Source: JAEUIG01 sp046349775 (GTDB taxonomy: Bacteria > Planctomycetota > Planctomycetia > Planctomycetales > Planctomycetaceae). From it: a stretch of 53,970 nucleotides of DNA. The stretch is taken from positions 1-53,970 of the forward strand of contig JAXMBS010000039.1 of the NCBI GenBank assembly GCA_046349775.1. Direction: 5' to 3'. Positions 24,905 through 32,438 of this stretch are shown here, one piece after another. Position 1 is the stretch's first letter, and every line of letters begins with the position of its first letter. The notes under the pieces are model-generated. The model worked only from the letters and a program-made list of their open reading frames with translations. It had not been told where the DNA came from and made no database searches. The position numbers and the translations under genes are program-made.

Positions 24905-26368
24905 ATGCCGCTGTTTTCGCCGCTGGAGAAGCTGCACCAGGCCGACCTGCCGCCGCGGACGAAATCGTTCTGGCAGATGGCCGGGCCAGGTGCGGTGCTG
25001 GTCGGGCTATCGATTGGCGCCGGAGAGATCATCATCTGGCCGACGACGATCGCCAGACACGGCGCCGGAATGGCCTGGGCGGCGGTCGTCGGCGTGTTCA
25101 TGCAGATCTGGATCAACTTTGAAGTCGCCCGCTGGACGGTCGCCACGGGCGAGACGGTCTACACCGGCTATGCGCGGGTGTGGCGCGGGTTCGGGCCGGT
25201 GTTCATTCTGCTGACGATCCTGGGATGGCTGGCGCCCGGCTGGGCGCAGGCTTCCGGCAGCGCGCTCACGGCGCTGCTCGTCGGCCCCGACTTCGGGGCG
25301 CAGTCTTTCTGGGGTTCGAACACCTGTTGGACGACCGTGACGTTCCTGGCCGTGGTGGGCCTCTTGTTCGGCCCGAAGTTCGTTTACAACTCGGTCGAAA
25401 AGTCGATTGAAGTGCTCGTTTTGATTGTGACCGTCGGCCTGATCCTGGTGGCCGTGTTCGTCGGCACGGCCGACACCTGGAAAGAGCTGGGCCGCGGCGT
25501 GATCAACGTCGGCTACCGGGCGCCGAACTTTCCGGTCAAGGACTTGTTCATCGCCATCGTCTTCGCCGGCGCCGGCGGAACAGCGAACCTGTTCTACACC
25601 TTTTATCTGCGCGACAAGAACATCGGGATGGGCTCACTGATCCCCGATCTGCAGAATCCGCTGCGCGGGCGCACGGAGACGATCCCCTCGGCCGGATTCC
25701 TGTACCCCGACACTGAGGAAAATGCCGGCCGGTTCCGCAGCTGGTGGCGGTACATCTGGGCGGATCAGATCTCGTTCTTCTGGTTTCTGAACACGTTCAC
25801 CCTGATGCTGTTCATCTTCGGAGCGCTGGCCGTGCTGAAGCCGCGCGGGATCGTCCCATCCTCCGGCACGCTGATCTGGGACGAGTCGGTCATTCTCGGC
25901 GACGTGTTCGGCCGCTGGGGCAGCGGCTGGGGGCAGGTCGGCCGCACGATCTTCCTGATGGTCGGCGTGGCCACGCTGTTCAGCACACAACTCGCCGTGG
26001 TCGACGGTGTGGCGCGGTCGATCGCCGACATCCTCTATACGAATTTCACCGCAGCGCGGAAGCGGGAGTTGAGCTGGTGGTACATGGTCATCGCGCTCGG
26101 CTGGATCGCCGTCGGGATCCTGATCACCGCCGTCATCGAAATCAACAACTGGAGCGGACAACTCGGCGTGTTGTTCAATGCCGCCTATATGGGGGGCTTT
26201 GCGATGGCGATCTACGTGCCGCTGACCTTGTTCATGAACTTGAGATTCCTGCCGAAGTCAGCCCGACCGGGGCCGCTGCACATCGTGATGATGAGCGCGG
26301 CGTCGCTCCTGTACGGCGGATTCGCGATCTACTGCATCTGTTCAGAAATTGCGGCGCGGGTGTCGTAG
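24905..26368 (+). CDS. Nramp-like divalent metal transporter
   Basis: The 487-residue polytopic protein has about eleven hydrophobic helices. It opens with M-A-G-P-G-A-V-L-V-G-L-S-I-G-A-G-E, resembling the Nramp TM1 region (G-P-G...D-P-G-N) but with G-A-G-E in place of D-P-G-N. This is seen in planctomycetal Nramp-related proteins whose metal preference is unknown. Another conserved block is F-A-G-A-G-G-T-A-N-L-F-Y. An inserted soluble segment (about residues 240-285) separates two helix groups. Manganese/iron import is a guess from the family; loss of the DPGN motif means transport of canonical Nramp metals should not be assumed. The frame is intact; the gene is likely monocistronic. Confidence 0.8.
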   Translation: MPLFSPLEKLHQADLPPRTKSFWQMAGPGAVLVGLSIGAGEIIIWPTTIARHGAGMAWAAVVGVFMQIWINFEVARWTVATGETVYTGYARVWRGFGPVFILLTILGWLAPGWAQASGSALTALLVGPDFGAQSFWGSNTCWTTVTFLAVVGLLFGPKFVYNSVEKSIEVLVLIVTVGLILVAVFVGTADTWKELGRGVINVGYRAPNFPVKDLFIAIVFAGAGGTANLFYTFYLRDKNIGMGSLIPDLQNPLRGRTETIPSAGFLYPDTEENAGRFRSWWRYIWADQISFFWFLNTFTLMLFIFGALAVLKPRGIVPSSGTLIWDESVILGDVFGRWGSGWGQVGRTIFLMVGVATLFSTQLAVVDGVARSIADILYTNFTAARKRELSWWYMVIALGWIAVGILITAVIEINNWSGQLGVLFNAAYMGGFAMAIYVPLTLFMNLRFLPKSARPGPLHIVMMSAASLLYGGFAIYCICSEIAARVS

Positions 26369-26430
26369 GGTGGGCTCTGCCCACCTTTCGATTGCGAATC
26401 GTCACGATTCGTGGGCACAGCCCACCCTAC
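26365..26430. repeat. Inverted repeat GTAGGGTGGGCT...AGCCCACCCTAC
   Basis: Perfect 12-bp outer arms (26365-26376, 26419-26430) enclose a second hairpin CGAATCG-TCA-CGATTCG. It overlaps the stop of the transporter gene. A partial GTGGGCTCTGCCCGCC copy occurs near 26649. The form is that of an interspersed repeat or terminator-like element. The remaining gap to 26687 shows no gene. Confidence 0.65.
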
Positions 26431-26687
26431 GTCGCTGTGGTGGGAGATCACGGCGAGACTGACGTAGGGGTCCGACTATCAATTTCTGTCAGGCAGCTTG
26501 GAAATGTACCACGGAGAGTGCTGTGCCAAAGTTCTCTTCTCAGTGATCTTCGTGCACCCCGTGGTGAACGTTTGAAATGTGCATGCCCTCGCTCGCGCTT
26601 CGGGCTGGTGGGCGAGAGCTGACAAATAGCGATAGACCGACCAGTCGCGTGGGCTCTGCCCGCCATTGATCGCCAGGAGCGACCTTT

Positions 26688-27773
26688 ATGCAACTCGTGC
26701 AGACCTGTGTGGCCCTGCTGATGTCCGTCGCCGCTGCGCCGCCGGCCGGCGCCGCCGAGGTCCCGTTCAGCGTGCAGGTCGTCGATGAGCAGACGGGCCG
26801 CGGCGTGCCGCTGGTGGAACTGAAGACGGTCAACAGCATTCGCTATTACACCGACAGCCAGGGCGTGGCGGCGATTGACGAGCCGGGGCTGGCGGGGCTG
26901 GAGGTCTTTTTTCATGTCCGCAGCCACGGTTACGAGCACGCGGCCGACGGATTCGGAAATCGCGGCGTCAAGCTGCGGATCAATCCGGGTGCGCGTGCCA
27001 CGATTTCCATTCGGCGGATCAACATTGCCGAGCGGCTGTACCGGCTGACCGGCGCCGGAATCTATCGCGACAGCGTGTTGGCGGAGTGGCCGATTCCGAT
27101 TCAAGCGCCGCTTCTGAATGGCCAGGTGTTCGGCTGCGACGGGACGATCTCGGCGGTCTATCGCGGGCGGTTGTTCTGGTTCTGGGGGGACACCGGGCGG
27201 CCGCAGTATCCGCTGGGGAATTTTCAGGCCACTGGCGCGACGTCACGGCTGCCGGCCGACGGCGGACTCGATCCGTCGGTCGGAGTCGACCTGGACATCT
27301 TCACCGGCGACGACGGGTTCGCGCGCGGCATGGCGCAGATTCCAGGGGACGGCGCGACGTGGCTCAGCGGACTGACGGTGTTGCGCGAGCCTGCAGGCGG
27401 TCGCGAACGGATGTTCGCCGGCTATGTGCGCGTGCGGCCGCCGTTCGATGTCTACCAGACCGGACTGGCGGAGTACGACGATGCGCGCGACACGTTTCGC
27501 AGCGTGGCGGAGTTCGGCCGCGACCCGATCGTGCAACCGCATGGACATCCGATCCGGCTCACAAGCGCCGGCGTGGATTACGCACTTCGGGACGACGATT
27601 CCTTTCGTGGGGGTGGCTGCCAAGCCGTATTCGCTGGCCCGGCTCAGCGAGTACGAGGCCTACACCTGCCTGCGTGCAGGGAGCCGCCTCGACAAGCCGG
27701 AGATCGACCGCGATGCGAACGGCGGCATCCATTACGGCTGGAAGCGGGACACGCCGGCCGTCGGGCCGAATGA
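26688..27773 (+). CDS. Secreted propeller-like protein, N-terminal part of a frameshifted gene
   Basis: The frame starts with a signal peptide (M-Q-L-V-Q-T-C-V-A-L-L-M-S-V-A-A, cleavage near A-G-A-A-E). A Greek-key-like domain follows (about residues 25-110), then F-W-F-W-G-D-T-G-R-P, which recalls DUF4185/glycoside-hydrolase-43-type five-bladed propellers. After D-Y-A (about 27585) the coding sense moves to another frame, so the residues up to 27773 in this frame are not real. Together with the next entry the protein would be about 638 residues. Likely an exported carbohydrate-active or carbohydrate-binding protein; the family link is tentative. Confidence 0.7.
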   Translation: MQLVQTCVALLMSVAAAPPAGAAEVPFSVQVVDEQTGRGVPLVELKTVNSIRYYTDSQGVAAIDEPGLAGLEVFFHVRSHGYEHAADGFGNRGVKLRINPGARATISIRRINIAERLYRLTGAGIYRDSVLAEWPIPIQAPLLNGQVFGCDGTISAVYRGRLFWFWGDTGRPQYPLGNFQATGATSRLPADGGLDPSVGVDLDIFTGDDGFARGMAQIPGDGATWLSGLTVLREPAGGRERMFAGYVRVRPPFDVYQTGLAEYDDARDTFRSVAEFGRDPIVQPHGHPIRLTSAGVDYALRDDDSFRGGGCQAVFAGPAQRVRGLHLPACREPPRQAGDRPRCERRHPLRLEAGHAGRRAE

Positions 27774-28602
27774 GCAGAAGACGCTCGTCGACGCCGGGAC
27801 GCTGCAGCCGCACGAAGGCCTGTTTCAATTGCGCGACCGGGACACCGGCCGGGCAATTGTACCGCATTTTGGCTCGTGCTACTGGAACGAGCATCGCCGG
27901 AAATTCGTGCTGGTGTTCGTCGAAGGGGGCGGCGAGTCGTCGTTCCTGGGCGAAGTCTGGTACGCCGAAGCAGAGTCGCCGGTGGGGCCGTGGGCGTACG
28001 CAGTGAAGATCATCACCCACGACAAGTACACGTTCTACAACCCGAAACAGCATCCGGCGTTTGCCGAGGACGGAGGCCGGCGGATTTACATTGACGGGAC
28101 GTACTCGCACGACTTCTCCGGCAATCCCGATCAGACGCCGCGGTACGACTACAACGCGATCATGTACCGGCTCGATGTCGACGACGACCGTCTGATTCTG
28201 CCGGCCGCAGTTTACCGGCAGACCGATGCGCCCGATGCAACTGTGGCCCGTTTTGCGGCGGAGTCCGCGGATGCATCAGCCGAGAACGCGCCGAATCGGT
28301 CGCGAATTGCGTTCTTTGCGTGCGACCGATCACATCCCCGTCTGATCGCTCTGTTTGCAGACGCGGAACGAACCGGCGGGCTGAAGCTCGAGCACAACGG
28401 CAACGGAGAGCCGGTGTTCTATGCGTTGCCGGCCGAGATGCCGGACCCGCCTCCGACAACCGTCCCGCTGTACGAGTATGCGGCGACCGATGGACGGCGG
28501 GCTTATTCGATCGACCCGCAAGCGGGATGGTCCGAATACATGCGGCGCGAAACTCCCTTGTGTCGCGTGTGGGCGAATCCATTCCGAGAGGGGGCGAAGT
28601 AG
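27424..28602 (+). CDS. Secreted propeller-like protein, C-terminal part of the same gene
   Basis: Real coding in this frame begins near 27580 with H-F-G-T-T-I-P-F-V-G-V-A-A. It continues through H-F-G-S-C-Y-W-N-E-H, E-V-W-Y-A-E-A-E-S-P-x-G-P-W and K-Y-T-F-Y-N-P-K-Q-H-P to TAG 28602. Blocks such as P-x-G-P-W and Y-N-P-x-x-H-P-x-F are usual in GH43/DUF4185-like propellers. The first 50 or so codons of this frame are antiframe sequence of the preceding part. A single indel (two bases lost or one gained) near 27585 explains the split. Confidence 0.7.
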   Translation: MCACGRRSMSTRPDWRSTTMRATRFAAWRSSAATRSCNRMDIRSGSQAPAWITHFGTTIPFVGVAAKPYSLARLSEYEAYTCLRAGSRLDKPEIDRDANGGIHYGWKRDTPAVGPNEQKTLVDAGTLQPHEGLFQLRDRDTGRAIVPHFGSCYWNEHRRKFVLVFVEGGGESSFLGEVWYAEAESPVGPWAYAVKIITHDKYTFYNPKQHPAFAEDGGRRIYIDGTYSHDFSGNPDQTPRYDYNAIMYRLDVDDDRLILPAAVYRQTDAPDATVARFAAESADASAENAPNRSRIAFFACDRSHPRLIALFADAERTGGLKLEHNGNGEPVFYALPAEMPDPPPTTVPLYEYAATDGRRAYSIDPQAGWSEYMRRETPLCRVWANPFREGAK

Positions 28603-28634
28603 CGCCGGCTTCAAAACTTCAAAGTCGGCGTCAT

Positions 28635-28714
28635 GGGAGGGCGACGCTCCGGCGGAGCCGCGATGAAGAGAGGTCTCTCTTACCGTTCAGGCTCGGCGGG
28701 AGCCTCGCTCTCCC
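28635..28714. repeat. Interspersed inverted repeat (GGGAGGGCGACGCTCC type)
   Basis: A 25-bp left arm (28635-28659) pairs imperfectly with 28690-28714 (GGGAG-GCGA-GCTCC-GC-GAGCC pattern). Repeats of this look are scattered through planctomycete genomes. No transposase is present. Confidence 0.6.
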
Positions 28715-28805
28715 GCTATTGGAACCACCGTGACTCAGATTGCCACGTCTGCCGCATGGTGATAGTGTTGAACCGCGGCTGGTCCGATCCGCGGTATGGC
28801 GCCCG

Positions 28806-29729
28806 ATGTTATCCGCTCCACGAAAACTCAGGTCGCGAAGGGTTCACCGCGCCGGCTTCGCGCCCATCGAGCTGATCCTCAGTCTGCCGATGCTCCTGAT
28901 GCTGATGGCGATGATCGTAATCGTCGGGACGGCGGGGGCGTGGAAAATCCGCACGCTCGCGACTTCGCGGCAGGCGGCGGCGCGGTCGATCTGGCCGCGC
29001 GACGGAGCGGGAGACCCCAAGCCGGCCAGTTGGTGGCCGGATACCGCAGCCATGTCGGCCGGCCCCGCCGATCCGTTGCCGATCGATTATGACCCGTTCG
29101 CACAACATACCGTGGTTCGCGGTCCGGTCGTCGGCGCTGCCGGCGGCGCCGGACTGCGCGTCAATACCGGCCTGCTCGATGTGAGCCGCGGCCTGATGGC
29201 GGGCTTCGCCGCGATCGATCGCGACCTGCCGTTGTGGAAGCAGTTGCCCTGGCGGAACCGGTATCGCCGCGAGACGCAGGTGTTTGCGGGCGATCAGTGG
29301 CAGTTTCAGCAGATGGGATTCGGCGACAACGTATGGCGGCGCGTGCCGGTCCTCTATCCGGACTACAACCTGGCGACGGCCAGCGGTGTGGGACTCGGCA
29401 GCACGGCGACCGCTTTGCAGCAACTGCTCACGAATCCGCAGCGGAACAAGTTGCTCATCCTGGACCGCGACTCCGAATTGCGGACGTTCTATGGCAAGGC
29501 GTATGAGTCGGACTGGTACGGGCGGTACGACCGGTTCAACTTTCATCCGCCGGCGCGGAACGACTGCAGTCTGGACCTGCGCGACGTCGTGGACGATCTG
29601 AAGATGCGGATCAATCAGGTTCCATGCAACGTGGCACGGGCATTCCGGGACATGTACCGCGCACAACAGAACGACGCGGCCGTCCAGCAGTTGGATCAGT
29701 TTCTGCGGCAGAGCGGGTGCCGGAACTGA
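28806..29729 (+). CDS. Prepilin-like / TadE-like membrane protein
   Basis: From ATG 28806 the 307-residue product has a strongly basic leader (R-K-L-R-S-R-R-V-H-R-A-G), then F-A-P-I-E-L-I-L-S-L-P-M-L-L-M-L-M and a 20-residue hydrophobic helix. The G-F-x-x-x-E arrangement with Glu at +5 is the prepilin peptidase site; TadE-like pseudopilins are similar. The remaining 250 residues are soluble and Trp/Arg-rich with no recognised fold, far longer than a normal pilin. Starts upstream of 28806 would only add non-helical sequence. No other pilus or secretion gene is in the window, so partners must lie elsewhere. It precedes tRNA-Val by 58 bases. Confidence 0.7.
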   Translation: MLSAPRKLRSRRVHRAGFAPIELILSLPMLLMLMAMIVIVGTAGAWKIRTLATSRQAAARSIWPRDGAGDPKPASWWPDTAAMSAGPADPLPIDYDPFAQHTVVRGPVVGAAGGAGLRVNTGLLDVSRGLMAGFAAIDRDLPLWKQLPWRNRYRRETQVFAGDQWQFQQMGFGDNVWRRVPVLYPDYNLATASGVGLGSTATALQQLLTNPQRNKLLILDRDSELRTFYGKAYESDWYGRYDRFNFHPPARNDCSLDLRDVVDDLKMRINQVPCNVARAFRDMYRAQQNDAAVQQLDQFLRQSGCRN

Positions 29730-29745
29730 TGCTGCGAACCGCCGC

Positions 29746-29775
29746 TTGGCGACGTTGTCTTTCTTCGCGTAGACT
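29746..29775 (+). promoter_or_regulatory. Promoter of tRNA-Val
   Basis: TTGGCG (29746-29751), 18-nt spacer, TAGACT (29770-29775). The predicted start is a few bases before the mature tRNA at 29788. Confidence 0.5.
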
Positions 29776-29787
29776 GCGGCTGTTCCG

Positions 29788-29861
29788 GGGCGATTAGCTC
29801 AGCTGGTTAGAGCGCCATCTTTACACGGTGGATGTCGGGGGTTCGAATCCCTCATCGCCCA
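29788..29861 (+). tRNA. tRNA-Val (anticodon UAC)
   Basis: A full cloverleaf of 74 nt. The acceptor stem GGGCGAT pairs ATCGCCC, the D arm is GCTC...GAGC, and the anticodon stem CCATC/GGTGG encloses loop TTTACAC (anticodon TAC). The T arm is GGGGG-TTCGAAT-CCCTC. Discriminator A; the 3' CCA is not encoded. Confidence 0.95.
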
Positions 29862-29913
29862 CTTCGACTGGCGGCGGTGCACGACGGAGGTTCTCAACAG
29901 CCGGTGGTGATCC

Positions 29914-30039
29914 ATGCTCAACTACTACCTGCTCGGTATCGCGATTGCCGGAATTCTGTATGCCATCGCCCGCTATCTGCGGCGCACGAATCAACTGCTC
30001 GAATCGATCGACCGCCGGCTCGCCGGGCGGCAGTCGTGA
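29914..30039 (+). CDS. 41-residue single-pass membrane protein
   Basis: ATG 29914 to TGA 30037-30039 encodes 41 residues: an N-terminal hydrophobic helix (Y-L-L-G-I-A-I-A-G-I-L-Y-A-I-A) followed by a basic amphipathic tail (R-Y-L-R-R-T-N-Q-L-L-E-S-I-D-R-R). This helix plus charged coiled tail is usual for small membrane proteins that bind partners. It lies 52 bases after tRNA-Val and 64 before the next small membrane gene. No close family is known to me. Confidence 0.55.
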   Translation: MLNYYLLGIAIAGILYAIARYLRRTNQLLESIDRRLAGRQS

Positions 30040-30103
30040 GGCGTCATCATCGACTGGCCGGCTGGAGGTCCCTCCGGCACTGAAACGGAAGTGTGGATCG
30101 GCG

Positions 30104-30379
30104 ATGTTCACCACAATCATCCTGTATTTGTTGGTGCCGACAATCGTCCTGGGCTCAGCCGGACTGATCGTGTTGTGGATCTTTATCCTGGCGACCAGGC
30201 AAGAACGCACGCCCATCAGCCATTCCGACGCTGACACGCTGCACAGTGGTTTGCCCAGCAGTCGGGAATCGGCAGTCTCCACAAAACGCGAAGCTCGCAG
30301 GCTCGATTCAAAAACATCGGCAACGCCCGCCGCCCTTGACCCATCCGCGCCGCTTGGCGGTCGTGCCTGCAACCGGTGA
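30104..30379 (+). CDS. 91-residue single-pass membrane protein
   Basis: The N-terminal helix is strongly hydrophobic (T-I-I-L-Y-L-L-V-P-T-I-V-L-G, then L-I-V-L-W-I-F-I-L-A). It is followed by a polar Ser/Arg/Glu-rich tail (R-Q-E-R-T-P-I-S-H-S-D). The topology is short periplasmic start, helix, cytosolic tail, unlike the R-R-I-V family next door. The last 14 codons lie inside the duplicated segment that begins at 30335, so the natural C terminus may have been replaced when the duplication formed. The opposite strand has a longer open frame without protein-like features. Not recognised. Confidence 0.5.
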   Translation: MFTTIILYLLVPTIVLGSAGLIVLWIFILATRQERTPISHSDADTLHSGLPSSRESAVSTKREARRLDSKTSATPAALDPSAPLGGRACNR

Positions 30380-30761
30380 CACCATGATCGCAAGCCGCAG
30401 ACGTCGGATAGTGCAATGGGCCGTGATTGTGGTCGTTGCGCCGGTGTTATTGTTCGCGTGGTACTTTTCATGGGTCGTCGTGTCCCGCGCCCGGCAAGGC
30501 GGGGCTGGTTTCGGCCGGCAACGTAAAGAATGTACGCCTATTCTTTACTCCACTGATAAACTATTACCGATTCCGATCTGCCAGGCGGTTACAGGCTATG
30601 GCAATTGTGGTGGGCAATGAACCCTGTCGGCGTCAAGCAACATCGCGGTAAGACGATTCTGGATATTCCGCCGCTCTCACCCGTCGCTCGACCGATTCCC
30701 GCAACGTCGCTACCTCCGGGAACTATCTTGGGATAATGCTCCCCCGCCGCCCAATCCTGAA
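30335..30761 (+). repeat. Duplicated segment, copy 1 (of 2)
   Basis: Nearly identical to 31563-31993. Differences include a 3-base loss near 30470, an extra C near 30491, and changes near 30566. The boundary at the left is CTTGACCC; at the right similarity fades after ATCCTGAA. Confidence 0.85.
30384..30620 (+). pseudogene. Small membrane protein family copy 8 (frameshifted duplicate of 31615)
   Basis: It starts M-I-A-S-R-R-R-R-I-V-Q-W-A-V-I-V-V-V like the copy at 31615. An extra C near 30491 shifts the frame, and the product ends after 78 residues. Downstream bases still encode the remainder of the family protein in other frames and end at the TAA at 30734-30736, equivalent to 31966-31968 in the intact copy. 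It is the degraded partner of a recent duplication. Confidence 0.65.
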
Positions 30762-31015
30762 GCCGTTTCCGTGCGGACGGCGGGGGTCGTGCTGTGCTGC
30801 ACTGCCACACAGAGGCCACGTCGTGTGTGGCGTGACCCACTGGCCCGTGCCACGCCCGCCGGCGGCTCCTACCGCTTCCCCGTCGATCCCCGCCCGCACG
30901 ACGCGTCACGCTCTCTTCCGTCACACTGACAGCCGCCACAGATCACAATTCCCGGACCAATCTGCGGGCCGACGCCCCGCACGCGCGTCCGAGCCGGGAC
31001 GTTGCGGGGCGTTTG
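30736..31015. other. Decayed second gene of the duplicated unit and terminator-like region
   Basis: ATG 30736 begins M-L-P-R-R-P-I-L-K exactly as the intact gene at 31968, but similarity then drops to short matches (CGGACGGC, GTGCTG) and the frame is lost. At 30972-31015 the arms ACGCCCCGCA and TGCGGGGCGT, followed by TTT, form a terminator-like hairpin. No other gene is evident up to 31175. Confidence 0.5.
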
Positions 31016-31175
31016 CCTATTGCGCTCCCCGTCCGGGTTTTGCCCGGATTGGCCACAGGGAAACTGGAGAAAATGGGAGAAGAGTTCCTGATGCGACTGG
31101 AACCGGATATTCCCGCTTGGTTTACGATCCTGCCCCACATCAAAATCTCCAACCCTATTCGGCAGGAGTTTCATC

Positions 31176-31545
31176 ATGCTGCGGTCCACTCTCTTCGCAG
31201 CCGCTGCGGCAGCCGCCCTGATCGCATCCAGTGGGCAAGTCCGAGCCGGGATCATCTCGATCGGGGCTTTTACAGGCGACCTAACAGAGACGTGGGAGTC
31301 ATTCCCGCATCTTTCTTCTCCCAATTTTTATATCGCAAATCCAACGCTTATCATGGGCGGCGGCGGCTACGATCAGTAATCCAACGATGGCCATTTACCA
31401 GCCGGGCGTCGCCAATTTTGGTCTGGGTACCAGTGGCAATGCTCAAGTCTCTGATGGCGTTAAAGGTATGGGTATTGATGGGGTAACCCGACGACCATCA
31501 CTTTTACTAACGAGGTGAGTCGCTTCGGTGCGTTCTGGGGCGGCT
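31176..31545 (+). pseudogene. PEP-CTERM-like secreted protein gene, truncated
   Basis: ATG 31176 follows a CAGGAG site and encodes a signal peptide (M-L-R-S-T-L-F-A-A-A-A-A-A-A-L-I-A). The mature start is T-W-E-S-F, as in PEP-CTERM precursors, and this frame stops at 31379. An adjacent frame continues with Y-Q-P-G-V-A-N-F-G and then S-R-F-G-A-F-W-G-G-Y-T, typical of the family. The sequence breaks off where the second duplicated segment begins at 31563, so the C-terminal Pro-Glu-Pro sorting helix is missing. The arrival of the repeat copy probably cut the gene. Confidence 0.6.
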
Positions 31546-31562
31546 ACACTGTCCGCCCCCCT

Positions 31563-31993
31563 CTTGACCCATCCGCGCCGCTTGGCGATGGTCGTGCCTG
31601 CAACCGGTGACACCATGATCGCAAGCCGCAGACGTCGGATAGTGCAATGGGCCGTGATTGTGGTCGTTGCGCCAGTGTTATTGTTCGCGTGGTACTTTTC
31701 CGCTTGGGTCGTCGTGTCCCGCGCCGGCAAGGCGGGGCTGGTTTCGGCCGGCAACGTAAAGAATGTACGCCTATTCTTTACTCCACTGATAAACTATGCC
31801 GATTCCGATCTGCCAGGCGGTTACAGGCTATGGCAATTGTGGTGGGCAATGAACCCTGTCGGCGTCAAGCAACATCGCGGTAAGACGATTCTGGATATTC
31901 CGCCGCTCTCACCCGTCGCTCGACCGATTCCGGCAACGTCGCTACCTCCGGGAACTATCTTGGGATAATGCTCCCCCGCCGCCCAATCCTGAA
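31563..31993 (+). repeat. Duplicated segment, copy 2
   Basis: Carries the intact versions of the two overlapping small membrane protein genes and lies directly after the truncated PEP-CTERM-like gene. See copy 1 at 30335. Confidence 0.85.
31615..31968 (+). CDS. Small membrane protein, paralogous family copy 10
   Basis: The 117-residue intact product reads M-I-A-S-R-R-R-R-I-V-Q-W-A, then a helix (V-I-V-V-V-A-P-V-L-L-F-A-W-Y-F), then V-R-L-F-F-T-P-L-I-N-Y and D-L-P-G-G-Y-R-L-W-Q-L-W-W. It has a longer Pro-rich tail than the other copies (P-P-L-S-P-V-A-R-P). The family core F-F-x-P-L-x-x-Y...L-P-G is clear. Its TAA overlaps the ATG of the next gene by one base, indicating translational coupling. 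GGTGAC precedes the start. The upstream in-frame extension to 31528 is non-protein-like. Confidence 0.75.
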   Translation: MIASRRRRIVQWAVIVVVAPVLLFAWYFSAWVVVSRAGKAGLVSAGNVKNVRLFFTPLINYADSDLPGGYRLWQLWWAMNPVGVKQHRGKTILDIPPLSPVARPIPATSLPPGTILG

Positions 31994-32216
31994 ACGCGTC
32001 GCCATGTGGACGGCAGCGGTGTTGCTCGCGCTAACAGGGTACGTGGCGAGTGCGCCGTTCGTTGCATTTCTCGCGTCGAAATACGGCCGCGCCGCCGAAC
32101 CCGTGTTGATGGTCGTCTATGCGCCGCTGATCTACGTCTCTCGGACTCCTGACGCGCCCGGACACGATTTGTTGATTGCCTACCTGCGTTTCGCTGAGAG
32201 CTTTTTTCGGAAATAG
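31968..32216 (+). CDS. Small membrane protein, paralogous family copy 11
   Basis: The 82-residue product starts M-L-P-R-R-P-I-L-K-R-V, with one helix (A-A-V-L-L-A-L-T-G-Y-V-A-S-A-P-F-V), then V-V-Y-A-P-L-I-Y-V and A-P-G-H-D-L-L-I-A-Y-L-R-F. It is most like copies 5 and 7 in A-S-A-P-F-V and the P-G-x-D-x-L run. The start codon overlaps the TAA of the preceding paralogue (TAATG), so two diverged members are made from one coupled unit, perhaps as a complex. That inference rests only on the overlap. Confidence 0.75.
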   Translation: MLPRRPILKRVAMWTAAVLLALTGYVASAPFVAFLASKYGRAAEPVLMVVYAPLIYVSRTPDAPGHDLLIAYLRFAESFFRK

Positions 32217-32327
32217 CGGCCGATCCCCCTGCGCCCGCCCGCCCGCCGGCGGCCAGACGCGAATCCGCGCACCGGAGTCCGTGAAATCTGCCGTATCCCG
32301 AGGCGGTTTTTCCCTGGCATCCCGTGC

Positions 32328-32357
32328 TTGTCAGCCGGGGTCTTTGCAGTCTATGAT
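32328..32357 (+). promoter_or_regulatory. Sigma-70-type promoter of rpmA
   Basis: TTGTCA (32328-32333), 18-nt spacer, TATGAT (32352-32357). This predicts a leader of about 75 nt before ATG 32439. Confidence 0.6.
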
Positions 32358-32438
32358 CCGCATCTAGCAACAGGGTCGGCACGGTCGCCGTGCGCGCCAT
32401 CACAGAGATCGAGAACTGATACGGGAAGTCGAACTGAC

